NCBI RefSeq assembly: GCF_021531375.1 | Contig: NZ_JADYTU010000003.1 | Span: forward strand, 1 to 64,000 | Source: Pseudoflavonifractor phocaeensis | GTDB lineage: Bacteria > Bacillota > Clostridia > Oscillospirales > Oscillospiraceae | Length of the DNA stretch: 64,000 bases | Reading direction: 5' to 3' | Shown: positions 1-8,012 of the stretch, in pieces | Position numbering within the stretch: position 1 is the stretch's first letter | Layout of the letters: each line of letters starts with the position of its first letter | Notes under the pieces: model-generated | What the model was told of the DNA's origin: nothing | What the model saw: the letters and a program-made list of their open reading frames with translations, nothing else | The model's database searches: none | Program-made: the position numbers and the translations under genes

Positions 1-142
1 ACTCCTGCGAGTAGGGGGAGGGGGCGGGGATGGCCGCCACCCGGTCCTTCGTAGGAAGGGCGAAGGCCGCCTCAGGGGTCAGGCAGAGCAGCAGACCCAG
101 ACAGGCGGCCAGCAGCCGGCGAACAGATGGTGGAAAAAACAT
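1..142 (-). CDS. Secreted protein, N-terminal fragment (cut by window edge)
   Basis: The first 47 codons of a minus-strand gene that runs off the left edge. The start is an ATG at 142 with AGGAGG (153-158) ten bases upstream. The peptide opens with a short basic stretch (VRR), then a hydrophobic core (LLAACLGLLLCL) and an AFA-LP junction that looks like a type I signal peptidase site. The product is therefore probably exported. It lies 61 bp downstream of the peptidase C26 gene on the same strand and may be the third gene of that operon. Too little is visible to name the mature domain. Confidence 0.65.
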   Translation of the reverse strand, partial: MFFPPSVRRLLAACLGLLLCLTPEAAFALPTKDRVAAIPAPSPYSQE

Positions 143-203
143 GGTGTGGGGACCTCCTGGGGCGTGGCCGCCCCGTGTCATTGGGAAGGGTAAACAGACC
201 GGT

Positions 204-872
204 TCAATGCCGGCAGAGGGCAACAAAGCGGCACAGCAGGGGCGCACCGTCCACCGTATCCGTCCGGCGGTGCTGGAAAGACATCCGCTCGGGGTGGAAC
301 TGGAAGCCCCAGACAGGCAGGGAGCGGTGGACGATGGCCTCGGCAAAGCCGCTCTCCGCCCAGGCTGCGGCCTCCAATCCGGCACCCAGCCGGCCCACCG
401 CCTGGTGGTGGGTGCTATTCACCGGGAAGACGGGGCCGTAGAGCTGGCGCAGGAGGGAGCCATCGGCGGACCGGACGGGGTGGACCAGATCGTGGTCCAC
501 GCCGCCATGGAAGGGCTTTTGCTCCGGCGGCAGGTCCTGAATCAAATCGCCGCCCAAAGCCACGTTGATCAGCTGCATGCCGCGGCAGATGCCCAGGATG
601 GGCTTTCCGGCCTGAAAAAAGGCGTGGAACAGCTCCAGCTCCGCCTGGTCCCGCAGCAGGTCGGGGGGCTGGGAGCCCCGGTTCTCCTGGCCGAAGCGGG
701 AGGGCTCGATGTCGCCCCCGCCGCACAGGAGGAGACCGTCACAGCTCAGGTCGGGATCGGGGGCGTATCCGGAGACAGGCAGACCGCCCGCGTCGCGGAC
801 GGCCGCCTCGTAATTGTTCATATGTCCGGCTTCTCCGGAGATCTGGATGCGGGGGAGAGGGCTGACAGGCAT
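204..872 (-). CDS. Gamma-glutamyl-gamma-aminobutyrate hydrolase-like (peptidase C26) protein
   Basis: A 222-aa class I glutamine-amidotransferase-fold hydrolase. The catalytic Cys is residue 96 in GICRGMQ, and the His and Glu of the triad are residues 193 and 195 in QFHPE. The family (PuuD and relatives) splits gamma-glutamyl amide bonds, for instance in putrescine breakdown; the substrate here is unknown because no other polyamine gene is nearby. I chose the ATG at 872 because GGAG lies just upstream and the family start matches; an upstream ATG at 953 would add 27 unrelated residues and overlap the gene before it. Probably co-transcribed with the kinase-like gene at 928-1557. Confidence 0.85.
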   Translation of the reverse strand: MPVSPLPRIQISGEAGHMNNYEAAVRDAGGLPVSGYAPDPDLSCDGLLLCGGGDIEPSRFGQENRGSQPPDLLRDQAELELFHAFFQAGKPILGICRGMQLINVALGGDLIQDLPPEQKPFHGGVDHDLVHPVRSADGSLLRQLYGPVFPVNSTHHQAVGRLGAGLEAAAWAESGFAEAIVHRSLPVWGFQFHPERMSFQHRRTDTVDGAPLLCRFVALCRH

Positions 873-927
873 AGGGACTCCTTTCCTGGTCATACTACCA
901 TAAATAACGGACGGAAAATGACGGATA

Positions 928-1557
928 TTACACCGCGGCGTCCCGGGCCGCACGGGCCTGGACCAGAGCGGCGATCAGATCCACCGCGCCGTCGATGCCG
1001 GTGACGCTGGAGTTCAGGGTCAGGTCGTAGCGGCGCATCTCGCCCCAGGTGTGGCCGGTATAGTAGTTGTAATAGTTGGCCCGGCCCCGGTCCATCTCGG
1101 AAATCCGGCGCTCCATATCGTCGGAGGGGATGTGGTATTCCTCCACGCAGCGGGCTACCCGGCTGGGCAGGTCGGCGTGGATAAAGACCTTCAGACACTC
1201 GGGCCGCGCCCCCAGCACATAGTCGCTGCACCGGCCCACGATGACGCAGGGGCCCTCGTCGGCCAGCTCCCGAATGACCTCGGCCTGGGCGAAAAAGGCC
1301 TGGTGGCTGACGGGAACGCCCTGGTGGGCAAGAGTAGAGGTGCCGATGCCGATGGGGGTGATGGACAGGTGGAAGCGGCTGCGGGCCCGCTCCTCCGCCC
1401 GGGCGATGAAGTCGGGGGAAAGGCCGCTCTTTTCCGAGGCCTTTTGGATAATGGTCCGGTCATAGCAGGGGATGCCCAGACGGGCGGCCAGCCGCTTGCC
1501 AATCAATCTGCCGCCGCTGCCGAATTCCCGGCTGATGGAAATCACATAGTTGCTCAT
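928..1557 (-). CDS. Cytidylate kinase-like family protein
   Basis: A 209-aa P-loop protein of the cytidylate-kinase-like family (AAK26 type), common in Clostridia. The N-terminus ISREFGSGGRLIGKRLA is the nucleotide-binding loop, followed by CYDRTIIQ, the usual second motif. Residues 60-130 contain the Arg-rich lid-like segment. True Cmk proteins are of similar length, but this family usually occurs in addition to the housekeeping cmk, so the physiological substrate is uncertain. The start has GGGAGGGAG directly upstream. It is the first gene of a minus-strand group served by the promoter at 1640-1668. Confidence 0.82.
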   Translation of the reverse strand: MSNYVISISREFGSGGRLIGKRLAARLGIPCYDRTIIQKASEKSGLSPDFIARAEERARSRFHLSITPIGIGTSTLAHQGVPVSHQAFFAQAEVIRELADEGPCVIVGRCSDYVLGARPECLKVFIHADLPSRVARCVEEYHIPSDDMERRISEMDRGRANYYNYYTGHTWGEMRRYDLTLNSSVTGIDGAVDLIAALVQARAARDAAV

Positions 1558-1639
1558 GGAACTCCCTCCCGCTGGTTTCTGTTGTTGTTGCGGGCGCCCA
1601 TGGGAGAGGCGCCCGGTCAGTAGAGATTCTTATTTTTAT

Positions 1640-1668
1640 ATTATAGCGGATGGATGAGAAAATGACAA
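1640..1668 (-). promoter_or_regulatory. SigA-type promoter of the kinase/peptidase C26 operon
   Basis: On the minus strand TTGTCA (1663-1668) and TATAAT (1640-1645) are separated by 17 bp, about 80 bp upstream of the start codon at 1557. It is divergent from the mal promoter. Confidence 0.7.
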
Positions 1669-1783
1669 CGAAAATCTGCGCCGAAGGGCCGGGAGAGGGG
1701 CCGAAAAAGATGGGGATATTGTACAAAACAGAAGAAAAGATTTCAGCAATCCGACAAAAATGTTCGGATCCGTCAAAAAAACC

Positions 1784-1812
1784 TTGTATTTTGGCTGAGA
1801 GGCTGATATGAT
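1784..1812 (+). promoter_or_regulatory. Promoter of the malEFG operon
   Basis: TTGTAT (1784-1789), a 17-bp spacer and TATGAT (1807-1812). Transcription would begin near 1819, just before the operator at 1823-1842. Confidence 0.78.
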
Positions 1813-1822
1813 TATGCATGCA

Positions 1823-1842
1823 GGAAGTGGAAACGTTTCCAG
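1823..1842 (+). promoter_or_regulatory. LacI-family operator (mal site 1)
   Basis: GGAAGTGGAAACGTTTCCAG contains the perfect 12-bp palindrome GGAAACGTTTCC (1829-1840), typical of MalR/CcpA-type LacI-family sites with a central CG. A second half site, AACGTTTCC, follows at 1844-1852. The identical 20 bases occur at 7964-7983 before malP. The position just downstream of the -10 suits repression. The LacI gene at 5234 is the likely binder, although CcpA is possible. Confidence 0.82.
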
Positions 1843-1891
1843 TAACGTTTCCAAAAATATTCCGCGAGATTTTTAAGGAGGAAATATTGGA

Positions 1892-3223
1892 ATGAGCAAG
1901 AAGATCTTTGCCCTGGCCCTGGCAGCGGCCATGTCTCTGTCTCTGCTGGCCGGCTGCGGCGGCGGAAACACCAACACCCCCGCCACCAGCGGCAGCGCCG
2001 CCGGCGACGGCAGCAAGCCCGCTGCCACCGGCTCCGTCTATTACCTGAACTTTAAGCCCGAGCAGGACGAGGCCTGGCAGAACCTGGCCAAGGCCTACAC
2101 TGAGGAGACCGGCGTGCCCGTCACCGTGGTCACCGCCGCCTCCGGTACCTATGAGCAGACCCTGATGAGCGAGATCGCCAAGAGCACCCCGCCCACCCTG
2201 TTCCAGGTCAACGGCCCCGTGGGTCTGGCGAACTGGAAGGACTACTGCTATGACCTGAGCGGCTCCGCCGTGTATGGTGAGCTGACCTCCGACGGCTATG
2301 CCCTGAAGGACGGCGACGCTGTTGCCGGCATCGCCTACGTCATCGAGTCCTACGGCATCATCACCAACAAGACCCTGCTGGCCAAGGCCGGCTATTCCAT
2401 CGAGGACATCCAGTCCTTCGCCGATCTGAAGAAGGTGGCCGAGGACATCACCGCCCGCAAGGACGAGCTGGGCTTCGCCGCCTTCTCCTCCGCCGGCATG
2501 GACGGCTCCTCCGACTGGCGCTTCAAGACCCACCTGGCTAACCTGCCCCTGTACTTCGAGTATCAGGACAAGGGTATCGGCACCACCGACGCCATCGAGG
2601 GCACCTACCTGGATAACTACAAGGCCATCTTTGACCTGTATATCAACAACTCCACCTGCGAGCCCGCCGTCCTGTCCAGCAAGACCGGCGACGACTCCCG
2701 CAACGAGTTCCTGGCCGGCGAGGCCGTGTTCTTCCAGAACGGTTCCTGGGAGTACGGCAACCTGGTGGGCGAGGGTAAGTTCACTGACGACGATCTGGCC
2801 ATGATCCCCATCTATATCGGCGCCGGCGACGAGGCCAACCAGGGCCTGTGTACCGGTACTGAGAACTACTGGTGCGTCAACAACTCCGCCAAGGAGGAGG
2901 ACATCCAGGCCACTCTGGACTTCATGTACTGGTGCGTCACCTCCGAGAAGGGCACCAAGGCCATGGCCGAGGACATGGGCTTCGTTATCCCCTTCAAGGG
3001 TGCTCAGGAGTCCCCCAACCTGTTCGTCAAGCAGGACGCCGCCTACACTGCCGAGGGCAAGATGCCTGTGTCCTGGAACTTCCCCACCATGCCCTCTGAG
3101 AACTGGAAGAACGAGGTGGGCAACGCTCTGACCGCCTACGCCGCCGGTACCGGCAGCTGGGACGACGTGGTCTCCAAGTTCGTGGACGGCTGGGCCAGCG
3201 AGTACGCCGCGCTGAACGGCTGA
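1892..3223 (+). CDS. malE: Maltodextrin-type ABC transporter solute-binding lipoprotein
   Basis: A 443-aa extracellular solute-binding protein, family 1. The signal peptide ends in the lipobox LAGC with the lipid-bearing Cys at residue 23, followed by a flexible Gly/Asn/Thr/Ser/Ala linker, so it is anchored outside the membrane. It would deliver an oligosaccharide to the two permeases that follow. Maltodextrin is inferred from malQ, malP and the shared operator rather than from binding residues. AAGGAGG lies upstream of the ATG. A terminator-like hairpin separates it from the permeases, which usually leaves the binding protein more abundant than the permeases. No ATPase gene is in the cluster; Firmicutes often share one MsmK-type ATPase encoded elsewhere. 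Confidence 0.87.
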   Translation: MSKKIFALALAAAMSLSLLAGCGGGNTNTPATSGSAAGDGSKPAATGSVYYLNFKPEQDEAWQNLAKAYTEETGVPVTVVTAASGTYEQTLMSEIAKSTPPTLFQVNGPVGLANWKDYCYDLSGSAVYGELTSDGYALKDGDAVAGIAYVIESYGIITNKTLLAKAGYSIEDIQSFADLKKVAEDITARKDELGFAAFSSAGMDGSSDWRFKTHLANLPLYFEYQDKGIGTTDAIEGTYLDNYKAIFDLYINNSTCEPAVLSSKTGDDSRNEFLAGEAVFFQNGSWEYGNLVGEGKFTDDDLAMIPIYIGAGDEANQGLCTGTENYWCVNNSAKEEDIQATLDFMYWCVTSEKGTKAMAEDMGFVIPFKGAQESPNLFVKQDAAYTAEGKMPVSWNFPTMPSENWKNEVGNALTAYAAGTGSWDDVVSKFVDGWASEYAALNG

Positions 3224-3241
3224 GTTTAACGCCACACGGAT

Positions 3242-3279
3242 AAAAACGGGGTGGGCCTTACCGCCCGCCCCGTTTTTTT
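3242..3279 (+). terminator. Intra-operon terminator/attenuator after malE
   Basis: A stem pairing AAAACGGGG-TGGGC with GCCCG-CCCCGTTTT, followed by seven T. It lies between malE and the permease genes and probably lets only part of transcription continue. Confidence 0.82.
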
Positions 3280-3350
3280 ATCCGGTTCCGCCGCAGGCAG
3301 CACCGCAACAGTCTCCAAGGGGAGAGAGACGATTCTTTAGGAGTGATATT

Positions 3351-4202
3351 GTGGAAAAAGCGATCAAGCGATATTGGCCAGTGTTCGTCCTGCCCACGCT
3401 GGCGGCGTTTATCATCGGCTTCGTGTGGCCCTTCCTGCAGGGCCTGTACCTGTCCTTCTGCCGGTTTATCACCATTGACAAGGCCACCTTCAACGGCCTG
3501 ACCAACTATATTTACGCTCTGACGGAGGCGGATTTCCTCCACTCCTTCTGGTTTACCGCCCTGTTCACCGTGGTGTCCACCCTGGCCATCAACATCGCGG
3601 CCCTGGCCATCGCTCTGGCCCTGACCCGGGAGATCAAGGGCACCAACCTGTTCCGCTCCGTCTACTTCATGCCCAATCTGATCGGCGGCATCGTGCTGGG
3701 CTATATCTGGAACATCCTGCTCAACTGCGTTCTGACCCTGCTGGGCAAGCCCCTGATGTCCCTCCATGCCCCCTACGGTTTCATCGGTCTGGTCATCCTT
3801 ATGTGCTGGCAGCAGATCGGCTATATGATGATCATCTATATCGCTGGCTTGCAGTCCATCCCGGGGGACTATCTGGAGGCCGCCCGCATCGACGGCGCCA
3901 CCGAGCGGCAGATCCTGTGGAAGATCAAGCTGCCCAACCTGATGCCCTCCATCACCATCTGCCTGTTCCTCAGCCTGACCAACGGCTTCAAGCTGTTCGA
4001 CCAGAACCTGGCCCTGACCGGCGGCGATCCCGCCCACAAGACCGAGATGCTGGCGCTGAACATTTACCAGACCTTCTACGGTCGCTCCGGGCCCCAGTGG
4101 AAGGGCTACGGCCAGGCCAAGGCCGTGATCTTCTGTATCCTGGTCATCGCCATCTCTCTCTTCCAGCTCCGCGCGACCCGCTCTAAGGAGGTGCAGCAAT
4201 AA
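3351..4202 (+). CDS. malF: Sugar ABC transporter permease, MalF type
   Basis: A 283-aa binding-protein-dependent permease with about six membrane segments, the first at residues 10-30. The cytoplasmic EAA loop is clear (EAARIDGATERQILWKIKLP) and would contact the ATPase. The start is a GTG at 3351 with TTAGGAGTG just upstream. It is shorter than enterobacterial MalF, as is normal in Gram-positives. Its TAA stop overlaps the ATG of the next permease by one base, so the two are translationally coupled. Confidence 0.87.
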   Translation: MEKAIKRYWPVFVLPTLAAFIIGFVWPFLQGLYLSFCRFITIDKATFNGLTNYIYALTEADFLHSFWFTALFTVVSTLAINIAALAIALALTREIKGTNLFRSVYFMPNLIGGIVLGYIWNILLNCVLTLLGKPLMSLHAPYGFIGLVILMCWQQIGYMMIIYIAGLQSIPGDYLEAARIDGATERQILWKIKLPNLMPSITICLFLSLTNGFKLFDQNLALTGGDPAHKTEMLALNIYQTFYGRSGPQWKGYGQAKAVIFCILVIAISLFQLRATRSKEVQQ

Positions 4203-5047
4203 TGACAAAGCGACAGACACTGAAGGACCGTGTGCTGACCGTGGTCCTGGGCGTTTTGTGTATCGCCTGGGTGTACCCTGTGTTCATGATCCTGTTCAAC
4301 TCTCTGAAAAAAGAGACCTCCATCAGCACCGGCACCGCTTTCCAGCTGCCCACCGCCGAGAGCTTCGCCGGTCTGGACAACTATATCAACGCACTGACCT
4401 CCAAGGGCTTCCTGTCCGCCTTCTGGTACAGCCTGGTCATCACCGTCAGCTCGGTGGTGCTCATCCTGGTGTGCTGCTCCATGTGCGCCTGGTTCATCAC
4501 CCGGATCAACGCCTGGTACAGCAAGGCCCTCTACTATCTGTTCGTATTCTCCATGGTCGTCCCCTTCCAGATGCTGATGTTCACCCTGTCCGCCACGGCG
4601 GACCGGCTGCATCTCAGCAGCCCCTATACCATCTGCATCATCTATCTGGGCTTTGGCGCGGGACTGGCCGTGTTCATGTTCTGCGGCTTCATGAAGTCCA
4701 TCCCCATCGAGATCGAGGAAGCCGCCCTCATCGACGGCTGCAATCCGATCCAGACCTTCTTCCGGGTGGTGTTGCCCATTCTGAAGCCCACCTTGATCTC
4801 CGTGGGCATTCTGGAGACCATGTGGCTGTGGAATGACTATCTGCTGCCCTATCTGGTGCTGGACCGCACCAAGGGCTATATGACCATTCCCATCCTGATC
4901 CAGTACTTCCGGGGCAGTTTCGGCAAGGTGGAGATGGGTCCCATGATGGCCTCCATCATGATGAACATCATCCCCATCATCATCGTCTACCTGCTGTGCC
5001 AGAAGCACATCATAAAGGGTGTTGCGGCCGGCGCTGTGAAGGGGTAA
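4202..5047 (+). CDS. malG: Sugar ABC transporter permease, MalG type
   Basis: A 281-aa inner-membrane permease, partner of the MalF-type protein. The EAA loop is EEAALIDGCNPIQTFFRVVLP, and the C-terminus (KHIIKGVAAGAVKG) is the usual MalG ending. It overlaps the preceding stop by one base (ATAATG). The gene ends normally at the edge of a palindrome-rich stretch (5048-5233). Confidence 0.87.
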   Translation: MTKRQTLKDRVLTVVLGVLCIAWVYPVFMILFNSLKKETSISTGTAFQLPTAESFAGLDNYINALTSKGFLSAFWYSLVITVSSVVLILVCCSMCAWFITRINAWYSKALYYLFVFSMVVPFQMLMFTLSATADRLHLSSPYTICIIYLGFGAGLAVFMFCGFMKSIPIEIEEAALIDGCNPIQTFFRVVLPILKPTLISVGILETMWLWNDYLLPYLVLDRTKGYMTIPILIQYFRGSFGKVEMGPMMASIMMNIIPIIIVYLLCQKHIIKGVAAGAVKG

Positions 5048-5233
5048 AATACTTCAGGCAAGTGCGCAAGGCACTTGCCTGAGGAGATTGCGGCCTGTCG
5101 CGCGCACTCGCTTCGCTCGCACACTTGCGGGCCGAGAGGAGTTTTTTCGACGGCGGAGCCGCCGAAAAAACAGATTTGATTTGATTCGCGCCTGCGGGCG
5201 CGAATCGCGGAGACCCGGAAAGGAGGGGACACG
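5048..5233 (+). repeat. Palindrome cluster between malG and the LacI gene
   Basis: Three strong hairpins in 186 bp: TCAGGCAAGTGC/GCACTTGCCTGA near 5055-5082; a bulged stem around CGGCGGAGCCGCCG flanked by T6 and A6 (about 5143-5171); and GATTCGCGCC/GGCGCGAATC (about 5180-5203). The last two are joined by CAGATTTGATTT, the same spacer seen between the hairpins downstream of htpG. There is no gene here. It could attenuate transcription into the regulator. Confidence 0.75.
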
Positions 5234-6253
5234 ATGACCATCAAGGATATCGCCCGGCTGTCGGGCTGCGGCGTGGCCACGGTGTCCCGGGTGCTGAACC
5301 AGCACCCCGACGTCAGCGAAGAGACCCGGCGGAAGGTGATGGCGGTGGTGGAGGAACAGGGCTTCCGACCCAACAACAACGCCAAGCATCTGAAGCAGCA
5401 GGCAGGCACCAGCATCGCCATTCTGGTAAAAGGCACCCAAAACATGCTCTTTGCCGATCTGGTGGAGCGGATCCAGTCGCTTCTGCGGGACCGGGGCCGG
5501 GACGCCGCCGTCTACTATCTGGACGAGGACGCCAACGAGGTGGCCTACGCCCTGCAGCTGTGCCGGGAGCGCAAGCCCCTGGGGTTCCTGTTCCTGGGTG
5601 GCGACCTGGACTTCTTCCGGGAGCGGTTTCAGGAAATCAGCACCCCCTCCGTCCTGCTGACCAACACGGCCCGGGACTTGGGCTTTGACAACCTGTCCAG
5701 CATGACCACCGACGACGAGGCCGGGGCCGACCAGGCCATCGACTACCTGGTGGGCCAGGGGCACCGGAACATCGGTATTCTGGGCGGCAACTGGTCCTGT
5801 TCTCAGATCAGCTACCGCCGCATCCTGGGCTGCAAGGCGGCCTTTGACCGCTGGGGCGTGCCCTTTGACGGGGAGCGCCAGTGCGAGCCCTGCCGCTACT
5901 CCATGGCCGACGCCTACGCCGCCACCAACCGTCTGATGGAGCGCTGCCCCGATCTGACCGCCATCTTTGCCATGAGCGACGTCATGGCCATCGGCTCTAT
6001 CCGGGCCCTGCGGGATCTGGGCAAGCGGGTGCCGGAGGATATTTCCGTGGTAGGCTACGACGGGATCTCCATAGCCCGCTACGCGGTGCCCCGGCTGACC
6101 ACCGTCCGCCAGGACACCCAGCGGCTGGCGGAGCAGGGGGTCGAGGTGCTGCTGCGCGGCATAGAGAGCCGGCGAGGCCCCACCCACGGGGTGGTCCCTT
6201 TCCAGTTGGTGGTGGGCGAGAGCGTGTGCCCCCCTGCCGGAGCGGCTGGATAA
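5234..6253 (+). CDS. LacI-family transcriptional regulator (probable MalR)
   Basis: A 339-aa regulator. Residues 1-55 form the LacI helix-turn-helix (TIKDIARLSGCGVATVSRVLN) with the hinge helix after it. Residues 60-335 are a periplasmic-binding-protein-like effector domain. AAAGGAGG precedes the ATG. It sits between malG and malQ, and two identical LacI-type operators lie in front of malE and malP, so it is the obvious candidate repressor of this regulon. The effector (maltose or a maltodextrin) is inferred. Confidence 0.87.
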   Translation: MTIKDIARLSGCGVATVSRVLNQHPDVSEETRRKVMAVVEEQGFRPNNNAKHLKQQAGTSIAILVKGTQNMLFADLVERIQSLLRDRGRDAAVYYLDEDANEVAYALQLCRERKPLGFLFLGGDLDFFRERFQEISTPSVLLTNTARDLGFDNLSSMTTDDEAGADQAIDYLVGQGHRNIGILGGNWSCSQISYRRILGCKAAFDRWGVPFDGERQCEPCRYSMADAYAATNRLMERCPDLTAIFAMSDVMAIGSIRALRDLGKRVPEDISVVGYDGISIARYAVPRLTTVRQDTQRLAEQGVEVLLRGIESRRGPTHGVVPFQLVVGESVCPPAGAAG

Positions 6254-6294
6254 GCTGCTCGAAACGAACCATACACAGAAAGGTGGATTCCAAC

Positions 6295-7806
6295 GTGAGA
6301 AGATCCGGGATCCTGATGCCCATTTCCTCCCTGCCCGCCCCTTACGGCATTGGCACCATGGGGGCCGCGGCGCGGGAATTTGTTGACTTTTTGGCCCAGG
6401 CGGGCCAGTCCTGCTGGCAGATCCTGCCGGTGTGCCCCACCAGCTATGGGGACTCCCCCTATCAGTCCTTCTCCTCCTACGCGGGCAACCCTTATTTCAT
6501 CGACCTGGACGATCTGGCCGAAGAGGGGCTGCTGGAAAAGGCGGAGTATGAGAGCATAAACTGGGGCGACGACCCCGCCGCGGTGGACTACGGATTGCTG
6601 TATGTCCGGCGCTACCCGGTGCTGCGGCTGGCCTGTGGCCGGCTGCTGGAGAAGCAGGATTCCGGCTTTGCGGACTTCTGTGCCAGTCAGGCCCAGTGGC
6701 TGGAGGATTACGCCCTGTTCATGGCCCTGAAGGGCAAGTACGGCGGCGTTTCCTGGTTCCAGTGGCCGGAGGAGGAGCGGCTGCGCCGTCCCCAGGCGCT
6801 GGAGGAGAGCCGGCGGGAGCTGGCGGACGAGGTGGCCTTCTGGAAGGCGGTGCAGTACCTGTTTTTCCGCCAGTGGAGCAGACTGAAAAAATACGCCAAT
6901 GAGCAGGGCATCTCCATCATTGGGGACCTGCCCATCTATGTGTCGGCGGACAGCGCCGACGTGTGGTCCAACCCCGACCAGTTCCAGCTGGACGAGAACG
7001 GCCGGCCCACCGAGGTGGCCGGCTGCCCCCCCGACGGCTTCTCCGCCGACGGCCAGCTGTGGGGCAACCCCCTGTTTGACTGGGAGAAGATGAAGGAGGA
7101 CGGCTACCAGTGGTGGATCCGCCGGATCGCCGCCCAGTTCCAGGTCTACGACATTCTGCGGATCGACCACTTCCGGGGCTTTGACGAGTATTACGCCATC
7201 CCCTATGGGGACGAGACTGCCCGCAACGGCCGCTGGCGTCCCGGCCCCGGCGTCGGGTTCTTCCGGGCGGTGAACCAGGCCCTGGGGGAGAAGGAGATCA
7301 TCGCCGAGGATCTGGGCTTCCTCACCGACACGGTGCGCCAGCTGCTGAAGGAGACCGGCTACCCCGGCATGAAGGTGCTGGAGTTTGCCTTTGACAGCCG
7401 GGACACGGGCAGCGATTACCTGCCTCACTGCTATCCCAGACACTGCGTGGTATACGCCGGTACCCACGACAACGACACCATTCAGGGCTGGATGACCAGC
7501 GCCCCCGCCAAGGACGTGGAATACGCCAAGGAGTATCTCCGCCTCACCGAGGAAGAGGGCTGGCACTGGGGCATGATGCGCTCGGCCTGGGCCTCCTGCG
7601 CCGATCTGGCGGTGATGCAGCTCCAGGACGTGCTGGGCCTGGGAAGCGAGGCCCGGATGAACACCCCCTCCACCCTGGGCGGAAACTGGAAGTGGCGGGC
7701 CCTGCCGGGCAGCTACGGTCCGGAACTGGCCCAGCGGCTGCGCCACGAGATGGGCGTGTACCAGCGCCTACCGGGGAAAAAGGAACCTGTACCCGCCGGA
7801 GCCTGA
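6295..7806 (+). CDS. malQ: 4-alpha-glucanotransferase (amylomaltase)
   Basis: A 503-aa GH77 enzyme that transfers glucan segments between maltodextrins and makes longer chains for the phosphorylase. Recognisable blocks are the N-terminal SGILMPISSLPAPYGIGTMG, DSPYQSFSSYAGNP, the nucleophile region LRIDHFRGF, the acid/base region IIAEDLGF and the late THDNDTIQGW. The start is a GTG at 6295 with AAAGGTGG eight bases upstream; this yields the family-typical N-terminus. An ATG 21 bases later would cut into the conserved start. It lies 41 bp after the LacI gene. Confidence 0.92.
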   Translation: MRRSGILMPISSLPAPYGIGTMGAAAREFVDFLAQAGQSCWQILPVCPTSYGDSPYQSFSSYAGNPYFIDLDDLAEEGLLEKAEYESINWGDDPAAVDYGLLYVRRYPVLRLACGRLLEKQDSGFADFCASQAQWLEDYALFMALKGKYGGVSWFQWPEEERLRRPQALEESRRELADEVAFWKAVQYLFFRQWSRLKKYANEQGISIIGDLPIYVSADSADVWSNPDQFQLDENGRPTEVAGCPPDGFSADGQLWGNPLFDWEKMKEDGYQWWIRRIAAQFQVYDILRIDHFRGFDEYYAIPYGDETARNGRWRPGPGVGFFRAVNQALGEKEIIAEDLGFLTDTVRQLLKETGYPGMKVLEFAFDSRDTGSDYLPHCYPRHCVVYAGTHDNDTIQGWMTSAPAKDVEYAKEYLRLTEEEGWHWGMMRSAWASCADLAVMQLQDVLGLGSEARMNTPSTLGGNWKWRALPGSYGPELAQRLRHEMGVYQRLPGKKEPVPAGA

Positions 7807-7820
7807 GAGAGATTTGCGTC

Positions 7821-7856
7821 AAAACCAGGGTCTTCTTTAGAAGATCCTGGTTTTTT
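7821..7856 (+). terminator. Terminator after malQ
   Basis: AAAACCAGG pairs with CCTGGTTTT through a GTCTTC/GAAGAT inner stem and ends in six T. It ends the malEFG-lacI-malQ unit, so malP has its own promoter. Confidence 0.88.
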
Positions 7857-7922
7857 ATTCTGTTTGCCTCGGGATTCTGGTTAAAAAAGGAAAGAATTGT
7901 GCACAATTTTATGAAAAATCAT

Positions 7923-7951
7923 TTGACGTTGGGCCAGCCAACTGATATACT
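7923..7951 (+). promoter_or_regulatory. Promoter of malP
   Basis: TTGACG (7923-7928), 17 bp, TATACT (7946-7951). The operator palindrome begins 18 bases after the -10, against 16 bases at malE. Confidence 0.83.
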
Positions 7952-7963
7952 GACGCCGTAATC

Positions 7964-7983
7964 GGAAGTGGAAACGTTTCCAG
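7964..7983 (+). promoter_or_regulatory. LacI-family operator (mal site 2)
   Basis: The same 20 bases as 1823-1842, with palindrome GGAAACGTTTCC at 7970-7981, immediately downstream of the malP promoter. This puts the phosphorylase under the same control as the uptake operon. Confidence 0.82.
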
Positions 7984-8012
7984 AATGTGGCGCTCAGAGA
8001 GGAGACTTGACG

